Source: Mesorhizobium sp. (GTDB lineage Bacteria > Pseudomonadota > Alphaproteobacteria > Rhizobiales > Rhizobiaceae). From it: a stretch of DNA of 12,233 nt. Position numbers and translations under genes: made by a program. Below are positions 1 to 8,429 of this stretch, one piece after another. Location of the stretch: NCBI GenBank assembly GCA_019509685.1, contig JAEKLU010000226.1:1-12233 (forward strand). The letters are read 5' to 3'. Positions within the stretch are counted from its first letter, which is position 1, and the number at the start of each line of letters is the position of its first letter. Under the pieces are notes generated by a model. It did not search any database, was not told the origin of the DNA, and worked only from the letters and a program-made list of their open reading frames with translations.

Positions 1-225
1 GACCGGGTTCCAGGACTCCGAGGTCACGAAGGAGAAGCCGAAAGTGGAAAGCGCCGGCCACGAGCCGGCAACCAGCGACACGGCGACGCCGCCGAGCAGC
101 ACCAGGACCAGTATCGCTGCGGCCTTGGTCAACCCGCTGAAGATCGCATCGGTGAGGGCGAAGCGCCTGACCGTGGCATCGCGCGAACCGCGGCCGGCCG
201 GCATGGCTTCCTGGACAGCACTCAT
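1..225 (-). CDS. pstC: Phosphate ABC transporter permease PstC (5' part, cut by window edge)
   Basis: Inner-membrane permease subunit of the high-affinity phosphate transporter PstSCAB, which forms the channel with PstA. Only the first 75 residues are in the window; the rest lies to the left of position 1. The visible part has a charged cytoplasmic N-terminus, then the first transmembrane helix (about residues 34-55, AAAILVLVLLGGVAVSLVAG) and the start of the periplasmic loop (GSWPALSTFGFSFV, then a TSESWNPV stretch typical of PstC). The ATG at 225 is chosen because the frame directly follows pstS with a 65-bp gap; its ribosome site is weak (AGAG). It is read in the same direction as pstS, so it belongs to the same operon and should be under the same PhoB control. 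Identification rests on the N-terminal pattern plus the neighbouring pstS. Confidence 0.88.
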   Translation of the reverse strand, partial: MSAVQEAMPAGRGSRDATVRRFALTDAIFSGLTKAAAILVLVLLGGVAVSLVAGSWPALSTFGFSFVTSESWNPV

Positions 226-254
226 GTCAAGTCTGCTCTTTGGCTCGAGGAGGA

Positions 255-282
255 AAGGAGCGCCGCGGGTACGGCGCTCCTT
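255..282 (-). terminator. Strong hairpin between pstS and pstC (attenuator or mRNA-stability element)
   Basis: A perfect 11-bp stem (255-265 pairing with 272-282) with a 6-nt loop lies just after the pstS stop codon. On the minus strand it is followed only by TTTCCTCC, so it is a poor full terminator. The usual reading for such hairpins after a binding-protein gene is that they protect the upstream message and/or cut read-through, giving more PstS than permease. The structure is seen directly; the role is inferred. Confidence 0.7.
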
Positions 283-290
283 CGATGGTC

Positions 291-1346
291 TTACTCGCCA
301 GCGTAGACGGGCTTGCCGTCGGCCTGGATGTCGGCCTTCCACGAGGTCTTGATCAGATCGACAACGCTGTCGGGGATCGACACATAGTCGAGCGCCTTGG
401 CGGTTTCCTTGCCGTCCTTGTAGGCCCAGGCGAAGAACTTGAGTGCCTCGCCGGTGGCGGCGGCGTCATCCGGGGTCTTATGGATCAGCACCCAGGTCGA
501 GGCGGCGATCGGCCAGGTGGTGTCGCCGGGCTCGTTGGTGATGATGACGTTGAAGTTCTTGGCATTCTTGAAATCGGCATTCGAAGCAGCCGCGCCAAAC
601 GACTCGAGCGACGGCTCGACCACCTTGCCGGCGGCATTCACCAGCTTGGAGTAGGAAAGGCTGTTCTGCTTGGCGTAGGCGTATTCGACGTAGCCGATGC
701 CGCCGTCGGTCTGCTTGACGGTGTTGGCGACGCCTTCCGAACCCTTGGCGCCGACGCCCGTGGGCCATTCGACGGCGGTGTCCGAACCGACCTTGTCCTT
801 CCAGTCGGGCGAGAGCTTCACCAGATAGTTGGTGAAGTTGAAGGTGGTGCCCGAGCCATCCGAACGGTGGACGACGGCAATCGCGGTCGACGGCAGGGTG
901 AGGTTCGGGTTCAGCGCCTTGATCGCGGCGTCATCCCAGGTGGTGATGGCGCCGAGATAGATCTGGGCCAGCGTCTTGCCGTCGAGCACGAGTTCGCCCG
1001 GCTTCACGCCCTGGAGGTTGACGATCGGCACGATGCCGCCCATCACCATCGGGAACTGCACGAGGCCGTTCTTTTCGAGGTCGGCGTCGGACATCGGCTT
1101 GTCGGTGGCGCCGAAGGTCACGGTCTTGGCGATGACCTGCTTGATGCCGCCGCCGGAGCCGATCGACTGATAGTTGAGGCCGGTGCCGGTGTCCTTCTTG
1201 TAGGTGTCGGCCCATTTGGCGAACACCGGATAGATGAAGGTCGAGCCGGCGCCGGAAAGATCAGCGGCCATGGCCGCGGTGAGCGTAACGGTGGATGCCG
1301 CAGCCATTGCAATCGCAACGGCCGCCGAGCGGATGAAATGTCTCAT
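291..1346 (-). CDS. pstS: Periplasmic phosphate-binding protein PstS
   Basis: Binds phosphate in the periplasm and hands it to the PstCAB permease. The 351-residue product starts with a Sec signal peptide (residues 1-27, cleavage likely at AMA|AD), followed by the family pattern: GAGSTFIYP (32-40), IGSGGG (62-67), GATDKPM (79-85), the phosphate-contacting HRSDGSGTT (160-168) and [11 protein letters not shown] further on. Length fits the family. The ATG at 1346 has a good ribosome site (AGGAG, about 8 bp upstream) and begins the signal peptide exactly. It is the first gene of the pst operon in this window, with pstC downstream, and is preceded by a clear PhoB box and -10 about 75 bp upstream, so it should be induced by phosphate starvation. 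Confidence 0.97.
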   Translation of the reverse strand: MRHFIRSAAVAIAMAAASTVTLTAAMAADLSGAGSTFIYPVFAKWADTYKKDTGTGLNYQSIGSGGGIKQVIAKTVTFGATDKPMSDADLEKNGLVQFPMVMGGIVPIVNLQGVKPGELVLDGKTLAQIYLGAITTWDDAAIKALNPNLTLPSTAIAVVHRSDGSGTTFNFTNYLVKLSPDWKDKVGSDTAVEWPTGVGAKGSEGVANTVKQTDGGIGYVEYAYAKQNSLSYSKLVNAAGKVVEPSLESFGAAASNADFKNAKNFNVIITNEPGDTTWPIAASTWVLIHKTPDDAAATGEALKFFAWAYKDGKETAKALDYVSIPDSVVDLIKTSWKADIQADGKPVYAGE

Positions 1347-1419
1347 ATGGCCTGCTCCTGTTCGGAAGATGGTCTCTCGGCACCATTTCTGTCGGCGCCC
1401 GGGAGGGGCATAGCCTTCG

Positions 1420-1451
1420 ATTATAACAGTCGCATGACAGTTTCATGTCAG
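1420..1451 (-). promoter_or_regulatory. PhoB box and -10 of the pstS operon
   Basis: Reading the minus strand, three half-sites lie at exact 11-bp steps: CTGACAT (1451-1445), CTGTCAT (1440-1434) and CTGTTAT (1429-1423). The consensus Pho box is two CTGTCAT direct repeats 11 bp apart, taking the place of the -35. The third half-site runs into a perfect -10, TATAAT (1425-1420), as in well-studied pst promoters. The start of transcription should be near 1413, giving a leader of about 65 nt before pstS. A further half-site one step upstream (1462-1456, CCGTTAC) is weak. Confidence 0.9.
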
Positions 1452-1464
1452 CCCGGTAACGGCT

Positions 1465-1478
1465 GGACAGGCCTGTCC
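1465..1478. promoter_or_regulatory. 14-bp perfect palindrome just upstream of the pst PhoB box
   Basis: GGACAGGCCTGTCC is self-complementary without a spacer and starts 13 bp upstream of the first PhoB half-site. It could be the site of a second regulator of pstS or chance in GC-rich DNA. No known consensus is matched with confidence. Confidence 0.3.
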
Positions 1479-1563
1479 GAACAAGCCTTTCGCGGCCTTT
1501 GGCGGGCGGCGGGAGTTTGTCGCCGGAATCAGCGACTTGTCTGACTTTTGGGCCAAAATTTAT

Positions 1564-1590
1564 CCCGGCGGCCTGGTTGCGGCCGCCGGG
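1564..1590 (-). terminator. Probable terminator downstream of the hybrid kinase gene
   Basis: A perfect 10-bp GC stem (1564-1573 with 1581-1590, loop TGGTTGC) is followed on the minus strand by ATAAATTTTGG and preceded by an ATTTTATTT tract, so it could act in either direction. It lies about 250 bp after the kinase stop and before the pstS promoter, separating the two units. The U-tract is imperfect. Confidence 0.5.
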
Positions 1591-1773
1591 AAATAAAATC
1601 CGGACGAGAGTGCGTTGCCTGAATGCCAGAGCGGATCATGGCATGGCCATCGCCGAAAACAGGTCCGTTGGGGTAGATTTGACGCTGTTTCTTGTTTGGC
1701 GGTCGCTGCCCCCGCCCGTAACCGAAGGGCGGAATCAATTACGACCATTGTCCGGACTTGGCGCATGTTTTGA

Positions 1774-1802
1774 TATGGTGCGATCGCACCATACGTATAC
1801 GT
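1774..1802. promoter_or_regulatory. 20-bp perfect palindrome with an adjoining 10-bp palindrome
   Basis: TATGGTGCGATCGCACCATA (1774-1793) is a perfect dyad with no spacer, and it shares its last base with a second dyad, ACGTATACGT (1793-1802). No U-tract follows on either strand, so it looks more like a protein-binding site than a terminator. Size and the central GATC recall LuxR-type boxes (18-20 bp dyads), but the half-site does not match the tra or lux boxes I know. It lies 50 bp after the kinase stop codon and about 320 bp upstream of the pstS PhoB box. Confidence 0.45.
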
Positions 1803-1841
1803 CAACGTCGAGTGCAACGCCGACCTTTGAAAAGCATCCTG

Positions 1842-5114
<3,273 letters not shown>

Positions 5115-5207
5115 CCCTACCCCCAACGCCGAACCGCGCGGGGTTCGTCGGCGGAATGTGCCCGACAAGCATTAATGATCCGCTAACCTTAACGATTTGC
5201 AACCACG

Positions 5208-5254
5208 CGCAGCCGGTGCCGTTGAATGCAATTCCGGTCCTGGCACCGGCTGCG
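5208..5254. other. 13-bp perfect inverted repeat between the divergent kinase and lipoprotein genes
   Basis: 5208-5220 is the exact reverse complement of 5242-5254 (arm CGCAGCCGGTGCC), with a 21-nt centre. It sits upstream of both divergent genes, immediately before the plus-strand promoter at 5267. It may be a two-site operator or, as RNA, a long hairpin. The repeat is certain, the function is not known. Confidence 0.5.
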
Positions 5255-5266
5255 GTAATCCGTCCG

Positions 5267-5295
5267 TTGGCGATCGGGATATCAGGTACTATAAG
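5267..5295 (+). promoter_or_regulatory. Predicted sigma-70 type promoter of the small lipoprotein gene
   Basis: TTGGCG (5267-5272), a 17-bp spacer and TATAAG (5290-5295) make a good vegetative promoter, with transcription expected to start near 5302, only about 12 nt before the ATG at 5314. The match is by eye. Confidence 0.5.
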
Positions 5296-5313
5296 ACCTA
5301 TTGGGGGTTGCTG

Positions 5314-5655
5314 ATGTTTGGTCGAATCGCTGCTTTTGTCCTGTGCCCGGCGCTGCTTGCAGCGGCGGGCTGCGTGCGCAGCGACGACGGCACGGTGATC
5401 GTGCCCAGTCGCATGGACGTCAGGCGTGTGTGGGACAAAACTCCACCGGGAACGGCGTCCTCCCGGCAACTGGAATCGGAAGTCTTTCCCCCACCGCCGC
5501 ATATGCCGCCTGGACCAGCGGCTCGCAGGTATTCCCGGCCGGCAACGCCGTCGATGGCCTCGCAACTGTCCGGGGATCCGTCCGAACCGGAAAAGTCGCT
5601 TGCCTGCCACAATGTCGGCGAACAGGGCCGGCGTTTCCGCGTCGTGTGCGACTGA
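5314..5655 (+). CDS. Small putative lipoprotein of unknown function
   Basis: A 113-residue product. Residues 1-19 form a lipoprotein signal (MFGRIAAFVLCPALLAAAG) ending at Cys20, with lipobox AAGC; the absence of Asp at the next position allows outer-membrane sorting. The mature part is short, Pro/Arg/Ser-rich and probably unfolded (FPPPPHMPPGP around 58-68), ending in a region with two cysteines (Cys98, Cys112) that could form a disulfide. ATG 5314 is chosen because it starts the signal exactly and has a G-run five to ten bases upstream; the same frame is open from 5197, but the added residues make no sense and would lie before the predicted promoter. I do not recognise a family. Confidence 0.7.
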   Translation: MFGRIAAFVLCPALLAAAGCVRSDDGTVIVPSRMDVRRVWDKTPPGTASSRQLESEVFPPPPHMPPGPAARRYSRPATPSMASQLSGDPSEPEKSLACHNVGEQGRRFRVVCD

Positions 5656-5768
5656 TCGCCCTTAGGCGGTAAAGCCCGCGTGATCGGCCGCTGATCATGA
5701 AACCTTTAGCCTATTCCCGGCGTTGTTGAGGCTGACGTAATCAGCGCAGTGCAAAGGGGAGACTGAAG

Positions 5769-5990
5769 ATGTCCATTCACTTCACCGTCTCTGGCCTGAC
5801 CAGGAACCTGATCCATTCGCTTGGGCTGGACCACGACTGGGCGCCGAGGCATTTGACACCCGAACAAAACCTGCTGCTCGAGTGCTATCTGGCCGGACAA
5901 ATCCCGGAATCGGCGTGGAGCGACTATGTGTTCGAGATGCCGGAACTGGGAAAACATCTCAGCGCACGGCGCGGCCGCGCCGTGACGTGA
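5769..5990 (+). CDS. Small hypothetical protein (73 aa)
   Basis: Unrecognised 73-residue soluble protein. It has a good ribosome site (AAGGGGAG, about 8 bp before ATG 5769), which is the main reason to accept it. The middle (residues 29-54, LTPEQNLLLECYLAGQIPES then WSDYVF) looks like a compact helical segment and the end is Arg-rich. No signal peptide or membrane helix. It is convergent with the gene at 6010-6378, with only 19 bp between stop codons, and its last codons lie in a 20-bp palindrome. It might be a short conserved rhizobial protein; function unknown. Confidence 0.6.
   Translation: MSIHFTVSGLTRNLIHSLGLDHDWAPRHLTPEQNLLLECYLAGQIPESAWSDYVFEMPELGKHLSARRGRAVT
5965..5984. other. 20-bp perfect GC palindrome at the junction of convergent genes
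   Basis: CACGGCGCGGCCGCGCCGTG is a perfect dyad (8-bp stem with a GGCC loop as RNA). It lies in the last codons of the plus-strand small gene and just beyond the 3' end of the convergent minus-strand gene. No U-tract follows on either strand, so it is at best a non-classical or bidirectional 3'-end structure. Confidence 0.45.
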
Positions 5991-6009
5991 ACGAGGCGTC
6001 GGTTGCTCG

Positions 6010-6378
6010 TTATGTCTTCGGCGAATTGAACTGCAAGGTAAAGACGGTGCCCGCAACGCCCTGCGCCAGGGAAGGCGAAAAGCTGACCGGCAGGCAGTCG
6101 TTTAGCGCTTTGGTGGCCGCATCGACATAGGCCTTGCGCGCCTTGTCGTCACCCGTGACATGGATAGCGGTAGCTTTCGGAGGCCCGATCAGCGTGCCGT
6201 CGCGCTTGAAGCTGAAGCTCAGCGTCACCGACGATTTGTCGGAATTGGCCGGCGGTGTCCAGCAGGTCTGCAGGGCGGCGCCGACCTCGTTCATGGTGTT
6301 GAGCGTTGCCGCTCCGGCGGGAAAGGACATCGTCAGCACGGCTGCTGCGATCGCCGGGAATTTCATTGCTTTCGTCAT
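6010..6378 (-). CDS. Secreted protein with a TolA/TonB C-terminal-like domain
   Basis: A 122-residue product with a signal peptide (about residues 1-24, MTKAMKFPAIAAAVLTMSFP then AGAA) and one small domain. The domain follows the TolA/TonB C-terminal pattern: a first Cys-Trp-x-Pro (TCWTPP), a beta stretch SVTLSFSFKRDGTLIGPPKA, a helix with AYVDAATKALNDCLP carrying the second Cys, and a final strand TVFTLQFNSP. The two cysteines probably form the disulfide seen in this fold. It lacks the membrane anchor and long helical arm of true TolA or TonB, so it is not an energy transducer itself; a periplasmic accessory role is possible. ATG 6378 is chosen for its GAGGA ribosome site and signal peptide; the frame extends upstream to 6480 without support. 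Confidence 0.75.
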   Translation of the reverse strand: MTKAMKFPAIAAAVLTMSFPAGAATLNTMNEVGAALQTCWTPPANSDKSSVTLSFSFKRDGTLIGPPKATAIHVTGDDKARKAYVDAATKALNDCLPVSFSPSLAQGVAGTVFTLQFNSPKT

Positions 6379-6416
6379 CGCGTCCTCGTCGCTTTTCTCC
6401 CCGTCGACCAAAAACA

Positions 6417-6444
6417 ATGGTACGACCGCCGACGCGTATGACAA
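6417..6444 (-). promoter_or_regulatory. Predicted promoter of the TolA-like gene
   Basis: On the minus strand TTGTCA (6444-6439), a 16-bp spacer and TACCAT (6422-6417) match the vegetative consensus at 5/6 and 4/6. Transcription would start about 30 nt before ATG 6378. This supports the internal ATG over the longer frame, whose start at 6480 lies upstream of this promoter. Confidence 0.4.
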
Positions 6445-6507
6445 TAGCATTTCAGTCGGTTCGACGTCGGCGAAATTCATACTGTCGTGATTGCCGCGCG
6501 ATGGCTG

Positions 6508-6603
6508 AAAGCGCGTCGCGTTAAAACGGATTCAGGCGCTTTAATCTTTGTTGGATGCATGTCGTTCTCGCAAAACCGCTGTGCGCTTTTGGGCGACATG
6601 CAT
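6508..6603. repeat. Two-palindrome intergenic repeat, RIME-like rhizobial element
   Basis: Two inverted repeats in tandem: AAAGCGC (6508-6514) with GCGCTTT (6536-6542), and ATGCATGTCG (6555-6564) with CGACATGCAT (6594-6603). The second encloses an inner imperfect hairpin (CAAAACCGC, loop TGT, GCGCTTTTG). From memory, the string around AAAACCGCTG...CTTTTGGGCGACATGC recurs in many intergenic regions of rhizobial genomes, and a roughly 100-bp element with two large palindromes fits the described Rhizobium-specific intergenic mosaic elements (RIME). The structure is seen; the family assignment is recall. Confidence 0.65.
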
Positions 6604-6638
6604 TGGAAAAGCAAAAGGCCGGCACGGAGCCGACCTTT
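6603..6638 (-). terminator. Rho-independent terminator of the VOC-GST operon
   Basis: On the minus strand AAAGGTCGGC (6638-6629), loop TCCGT and GCCGGCCTTT (6623-6614) form a 10-bp stem with one G-U pair, followed by TTTTGCTTTTCC. It lies about 100 bp after the stop codon of the GST gene and directly abuts the repeat at 6508-6603. The rest of the 356-bp gap from 6379 to 6734 shows only the promoter and repeat listed here. Confidence 0.75.
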
Positions 6639-6734
6639 CCCTTGCCTCGTCATGGCGCCAGTACATCCGTGGTCGCGGCGAGGACTGGGACCAGTAGACA
6701 GGGCTTGGGTAAACGAATCCCTAACGGCGGCTTC

Positions 6735-7562
6735 TCAGGCTTTGGCTTGCGACCTCACATACGCGATGTAGCCGCGCACATCGCCGGCCGGCTCGGCGTA
6801 GGCCTTGCCGAGTTTCTTCTCGATCGCCGCCACATACTCCTTCGCCCATTTGGGCAGCGGGTAGTCGATGACGGCCAGGAATTCGAGTGTCGACGCCAGG
6901 CGTATGTCGGCGATCGACGGATGCTTGCCGCCGATGAACGGCTTGCCATCCCTGAAGAAGGAGTGGAACACCTCCAGCGGCTCGGCGATCGCCGCCATGG
7001 CTGCCTTCTGGGCTTCCGACTTCTTGTCCGGATGGGCGTCGCTGTGGCCGACCTCGCCGGCATAATGCGGAAAGCCGAGCGCCGGATAGGTGGCTCGAGC
7101 GACATAGGGGTAGAGCGTGCCGATCAAGTAGAACATGGCGCTGTCGACCATCGCCCGCTTGGCCGGCGCCTTGGGATAGAATTTTTCCAGCCCGTGCTTG
7201 TTGGCGAGATACTGCATGATGGCGCAGCTTTCCCACAGCACGCCGCGCGGCAGCCCCTTGTCTTCGATCATCGGCGTCAGATGCGCGGGGTTGCGCGCCA
7301 TATATTCGGGCGAACGCGTGCTTCCCCAGGCGTCGGTCTCGGCGGCGTCGAAGCCGGCCGCGCGGGCAAACACGCGAACGGTCATGTTGTTGACGCTGGG
7401 CTTCAGCATGCTGAGCTTCAGCGCCGGCTTTTTCGTGGCCTTGGCCTTCGGCGCCGGCTTTTTGGCAGCGGGCTTTGCCGCGGCTTTCGCGGCTGGCTTT
7501 GCGGCAGCTTTCGGCATTGCCTTGGCCGCGGGTTTCTTTGCGCTCTTCACTGTCTTTGCCAT
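6735..7562 (-). CDS. Glutathione S-transferase with Lys/Ala/Pro-rich (histone H1-like) N-terminal tail
   Basis: A 275-residue protein. Residues 2-49 are almost only Lys, Ala and Pro in KPAAKAAAKPAAKK-type repeats, like histone H1 tails and bacterial H1-like proteins; such tails usually bind DNA or polyanions. Residues about 50-122 are a thioredoxin-fold GST N-domain (theta-like: MLKPSVNNMTVRVFARAAGF, ARNPAHLTPMIED, and the glutathione-contacting ESCAIMQYLANKHG). Residues about 135-270 are the helical C-domain with the FIGGKHPSIADIRLA motif of GSTs. It should conjugate or reduce substrates with glutathione in the cytoplasm. ATG 7562 has a strong ribosome site (GGGGAGGA); it follows the VOC gene by 25 bp, so the two form an operon. 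The tail is unusual for GSTs and suggests nucleoid association or just solubility. Confidence 0.9.
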   Translation of the reverse strand: MAKTVKSAKKPAAKAMPKAAAKPAAKAAAKPAAKKPAPKAKATKKPALKLSMLKPSVNNMTVRVFARAAGFDAAETDAWGSTRSPEYMARNPAHLTPMIEDKGLPRGVLWESCAIMQYLANKHGLEKFYPKAPAKRAMVDSAMFYLIGTLYPYVARATYPALGFPHYAGEVGHSDAHPDKKSEAQKAAMAAIAEPLEVFHSFFRDGKPFIGGKHPSIADIRLASTLEFLAVIDYPLPKWAKEYVAAIEKKLGKAYAEPAGDVRGYIAYVRSQAKA

Positions 7563-7587
7563 TGTCGTCCTCCCCTTTTTGTTGCCG

Positions 7588-8169
7588 TCAGTAAGGATTC
7601 TTCGGCGCCCTGCTCTGCGACAATGTCTCGCGTGAACGCTCGACCAGCGTCTGGATCGCGTCGGCAAGGTGCGCTTCGGCGATGTTGTAATCGCCGCGCG
7701 CCACACGGATCTTGTGCGCTTCCATCAAGACATCGGCATGCGTAAAGCCGGCGGGCGGCTCGAAACGATACGAAGCGAGCTCGATCAGCAGCCCGAGCGG
7801 GTCCTCGAAATAGATCGAATCCATGAAGCCGCGATCCTTGACGCCGCTATGCTTGATGCCGCGCTCGTCGAGCCGGGCGACAGCCTGCAGGAAGGTCACC
7901 CGCGACACCGAGAATGCGATGTGATGCACGCAGCCCGTATCGGTCGGCGTGCGCCGCTTGACCGCGTCACGGCTCTCATCGGTGAAGACGGTGATCAGCC
8001 TTCCGTCACCCGGATCGAAATAGAGATGGCTTTCGCTCGCCTTGTCGAGATTGGGCTGCTCGAAGATGAACGGCATGCCGAGCACGCCTTCCCAGAAATC
8101 GATGGAGGTCTGGCGCCCCGCGCCGACCAGCGTGATGTGATGGACGCCCTGCGACTGCAGTTTCTGCAT
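7588..8169 (-). CDS. VOC-superfamily protein (glyoxalase / extradiol dioxygenase fold)
   Basis: A 193-residue cytoplasmic metalloenzyme candidate made of two paired beta-alpha-beta modules. The metal ligands of the family are present: His11 in GVHHITLVG, His83 in VHHIAFSV and Glu130 in EDPLGLLIELASY, the 2-His-1-Glu site of type I extradiol dioxygenases and glyoxalases. Residues 141-193 form a helical C-terminal extension (ADVLMEAHKIRVARGDYNIA) beyond the usual domain. ATG 8169 has a good ribosome site (AGGAGA). It is the first gene of an operon with the GST 25 bp downstream; the pair suggests handling of an electrophilic or aromatic compound with glutathione. The exact substrate cannot be told from sequence. 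Confidence 0.88.
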   Translation of the reverse strand: MQKLQSQGVHHITLVGAGRQTSIDFWEGVLGMPFIFEQPNLDKASESHLYFDPGDGRLITVFTDESRDAVKRRTPTDTGCVHHIAFSVSRVTFLQAVARLDERGIKHSGVKDRGFMDSIYFEDPLGLLIELASYRFEPPAGFTHADVLMEAHKIRVARGDYNIAEAHLADAIQTLVERSRETLSQSRAPKNPY

Positions 8170-8218
8170 CGATCTCTCCTCGCCGACCCCTCGCCATCTC
8201 GGGCGAGCCTGGATGCTG

Positions 8219-8246
8219 CCACGTCATGCCATCGCCCCACGTCATG
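8219..8246. repeat. Short direct repeat CCACGTCATG upstream of the VOC-GST operon
   Basis: Two copies of CCACGTCATG start at 8219 and 8237, 18 bp apart, about 50-75 bp upstream of the VOC start codon. Such a pair could be a regulator site, but might be chance. The remainder of the 260-bp gap (8170-8429) shows nothing I can interpret. Confidence 0.3.
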
Positions 8247-8429
8247 TGCGCGGCGGATGTGCATCCCTGGCGGCTTTTTCCAATCTGTTCCCCAGCGTTC
8301 TCAGCGCCGTAGCGAGCCCTTTGGAAGGCTTCGTACCAGGATGTTAGTGCAATTGGCAGCGACGCGCCAGAAGCGACGCCGGTACAAGGCTGTGAAAGAT
8401 CGGTGGGCGTTTAAGGCTTAAGCTGTCTG

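Larger units (their letters stand above)
1347..1841. other. Intergenic region between the hybrid kinase and pstS
   Basis: This 495-bp gap has no convincing gene; the reading frames in it lack ribosome sites and family resemblance. From right to left (the direction of transcription of both neighbours) it holds a 20-bp perfect palindrome (1774-1793), a small hairpin (1712-1717 with 1727-1732), a GC-rich hairpin with flanking A/T tracts (1564-1590), a 14-bp palindrome (1465-1478) and the PhoB-controlled promoter of pstS (1420-1451). About 180 bp between the palindrome and the GC hairpin could hold a small RNA, but I see no convincing promoter for one. Confidence 0.6.

Noticed and set aside
240..1544. 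Plus-strand 434-codon open frame
   Set aside because: It is antisense to pstS, which has a signal peptide, family motifs, ribosome site and PhoB promoter. Its product is low-complexity Gly/Val/Arg/Asp-rich.
5115..5168. 18-residue N-terminal extension of the hybrid kinase from TTG 5168
   Set aside because: The added residues are Arg/Gly-rich, the start is TTG without a good ribosome site, and PAS1 begins after the internal ATG at 5114.
7440..7560. GC-rich repetitive stretch that could be taken for a DNA repeat array
   Set aside because: The repetition comes from the Lys/Ala/Pro codons of the GST tail; the units are irregular at DNA level and are not a CRISPR or tandem array.
6555..7745. Plus-strand 396-codon open frame
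   Set aside because: Antisense to the GST gene and running through the repeat and terminator; no ribosome site and no family pattern.
7669..8421. Plus-strand 250-codon open frame
   Set aside because: Mostly antisense to the VOC gene, which has intact metal ligands and a strong ribosome site.
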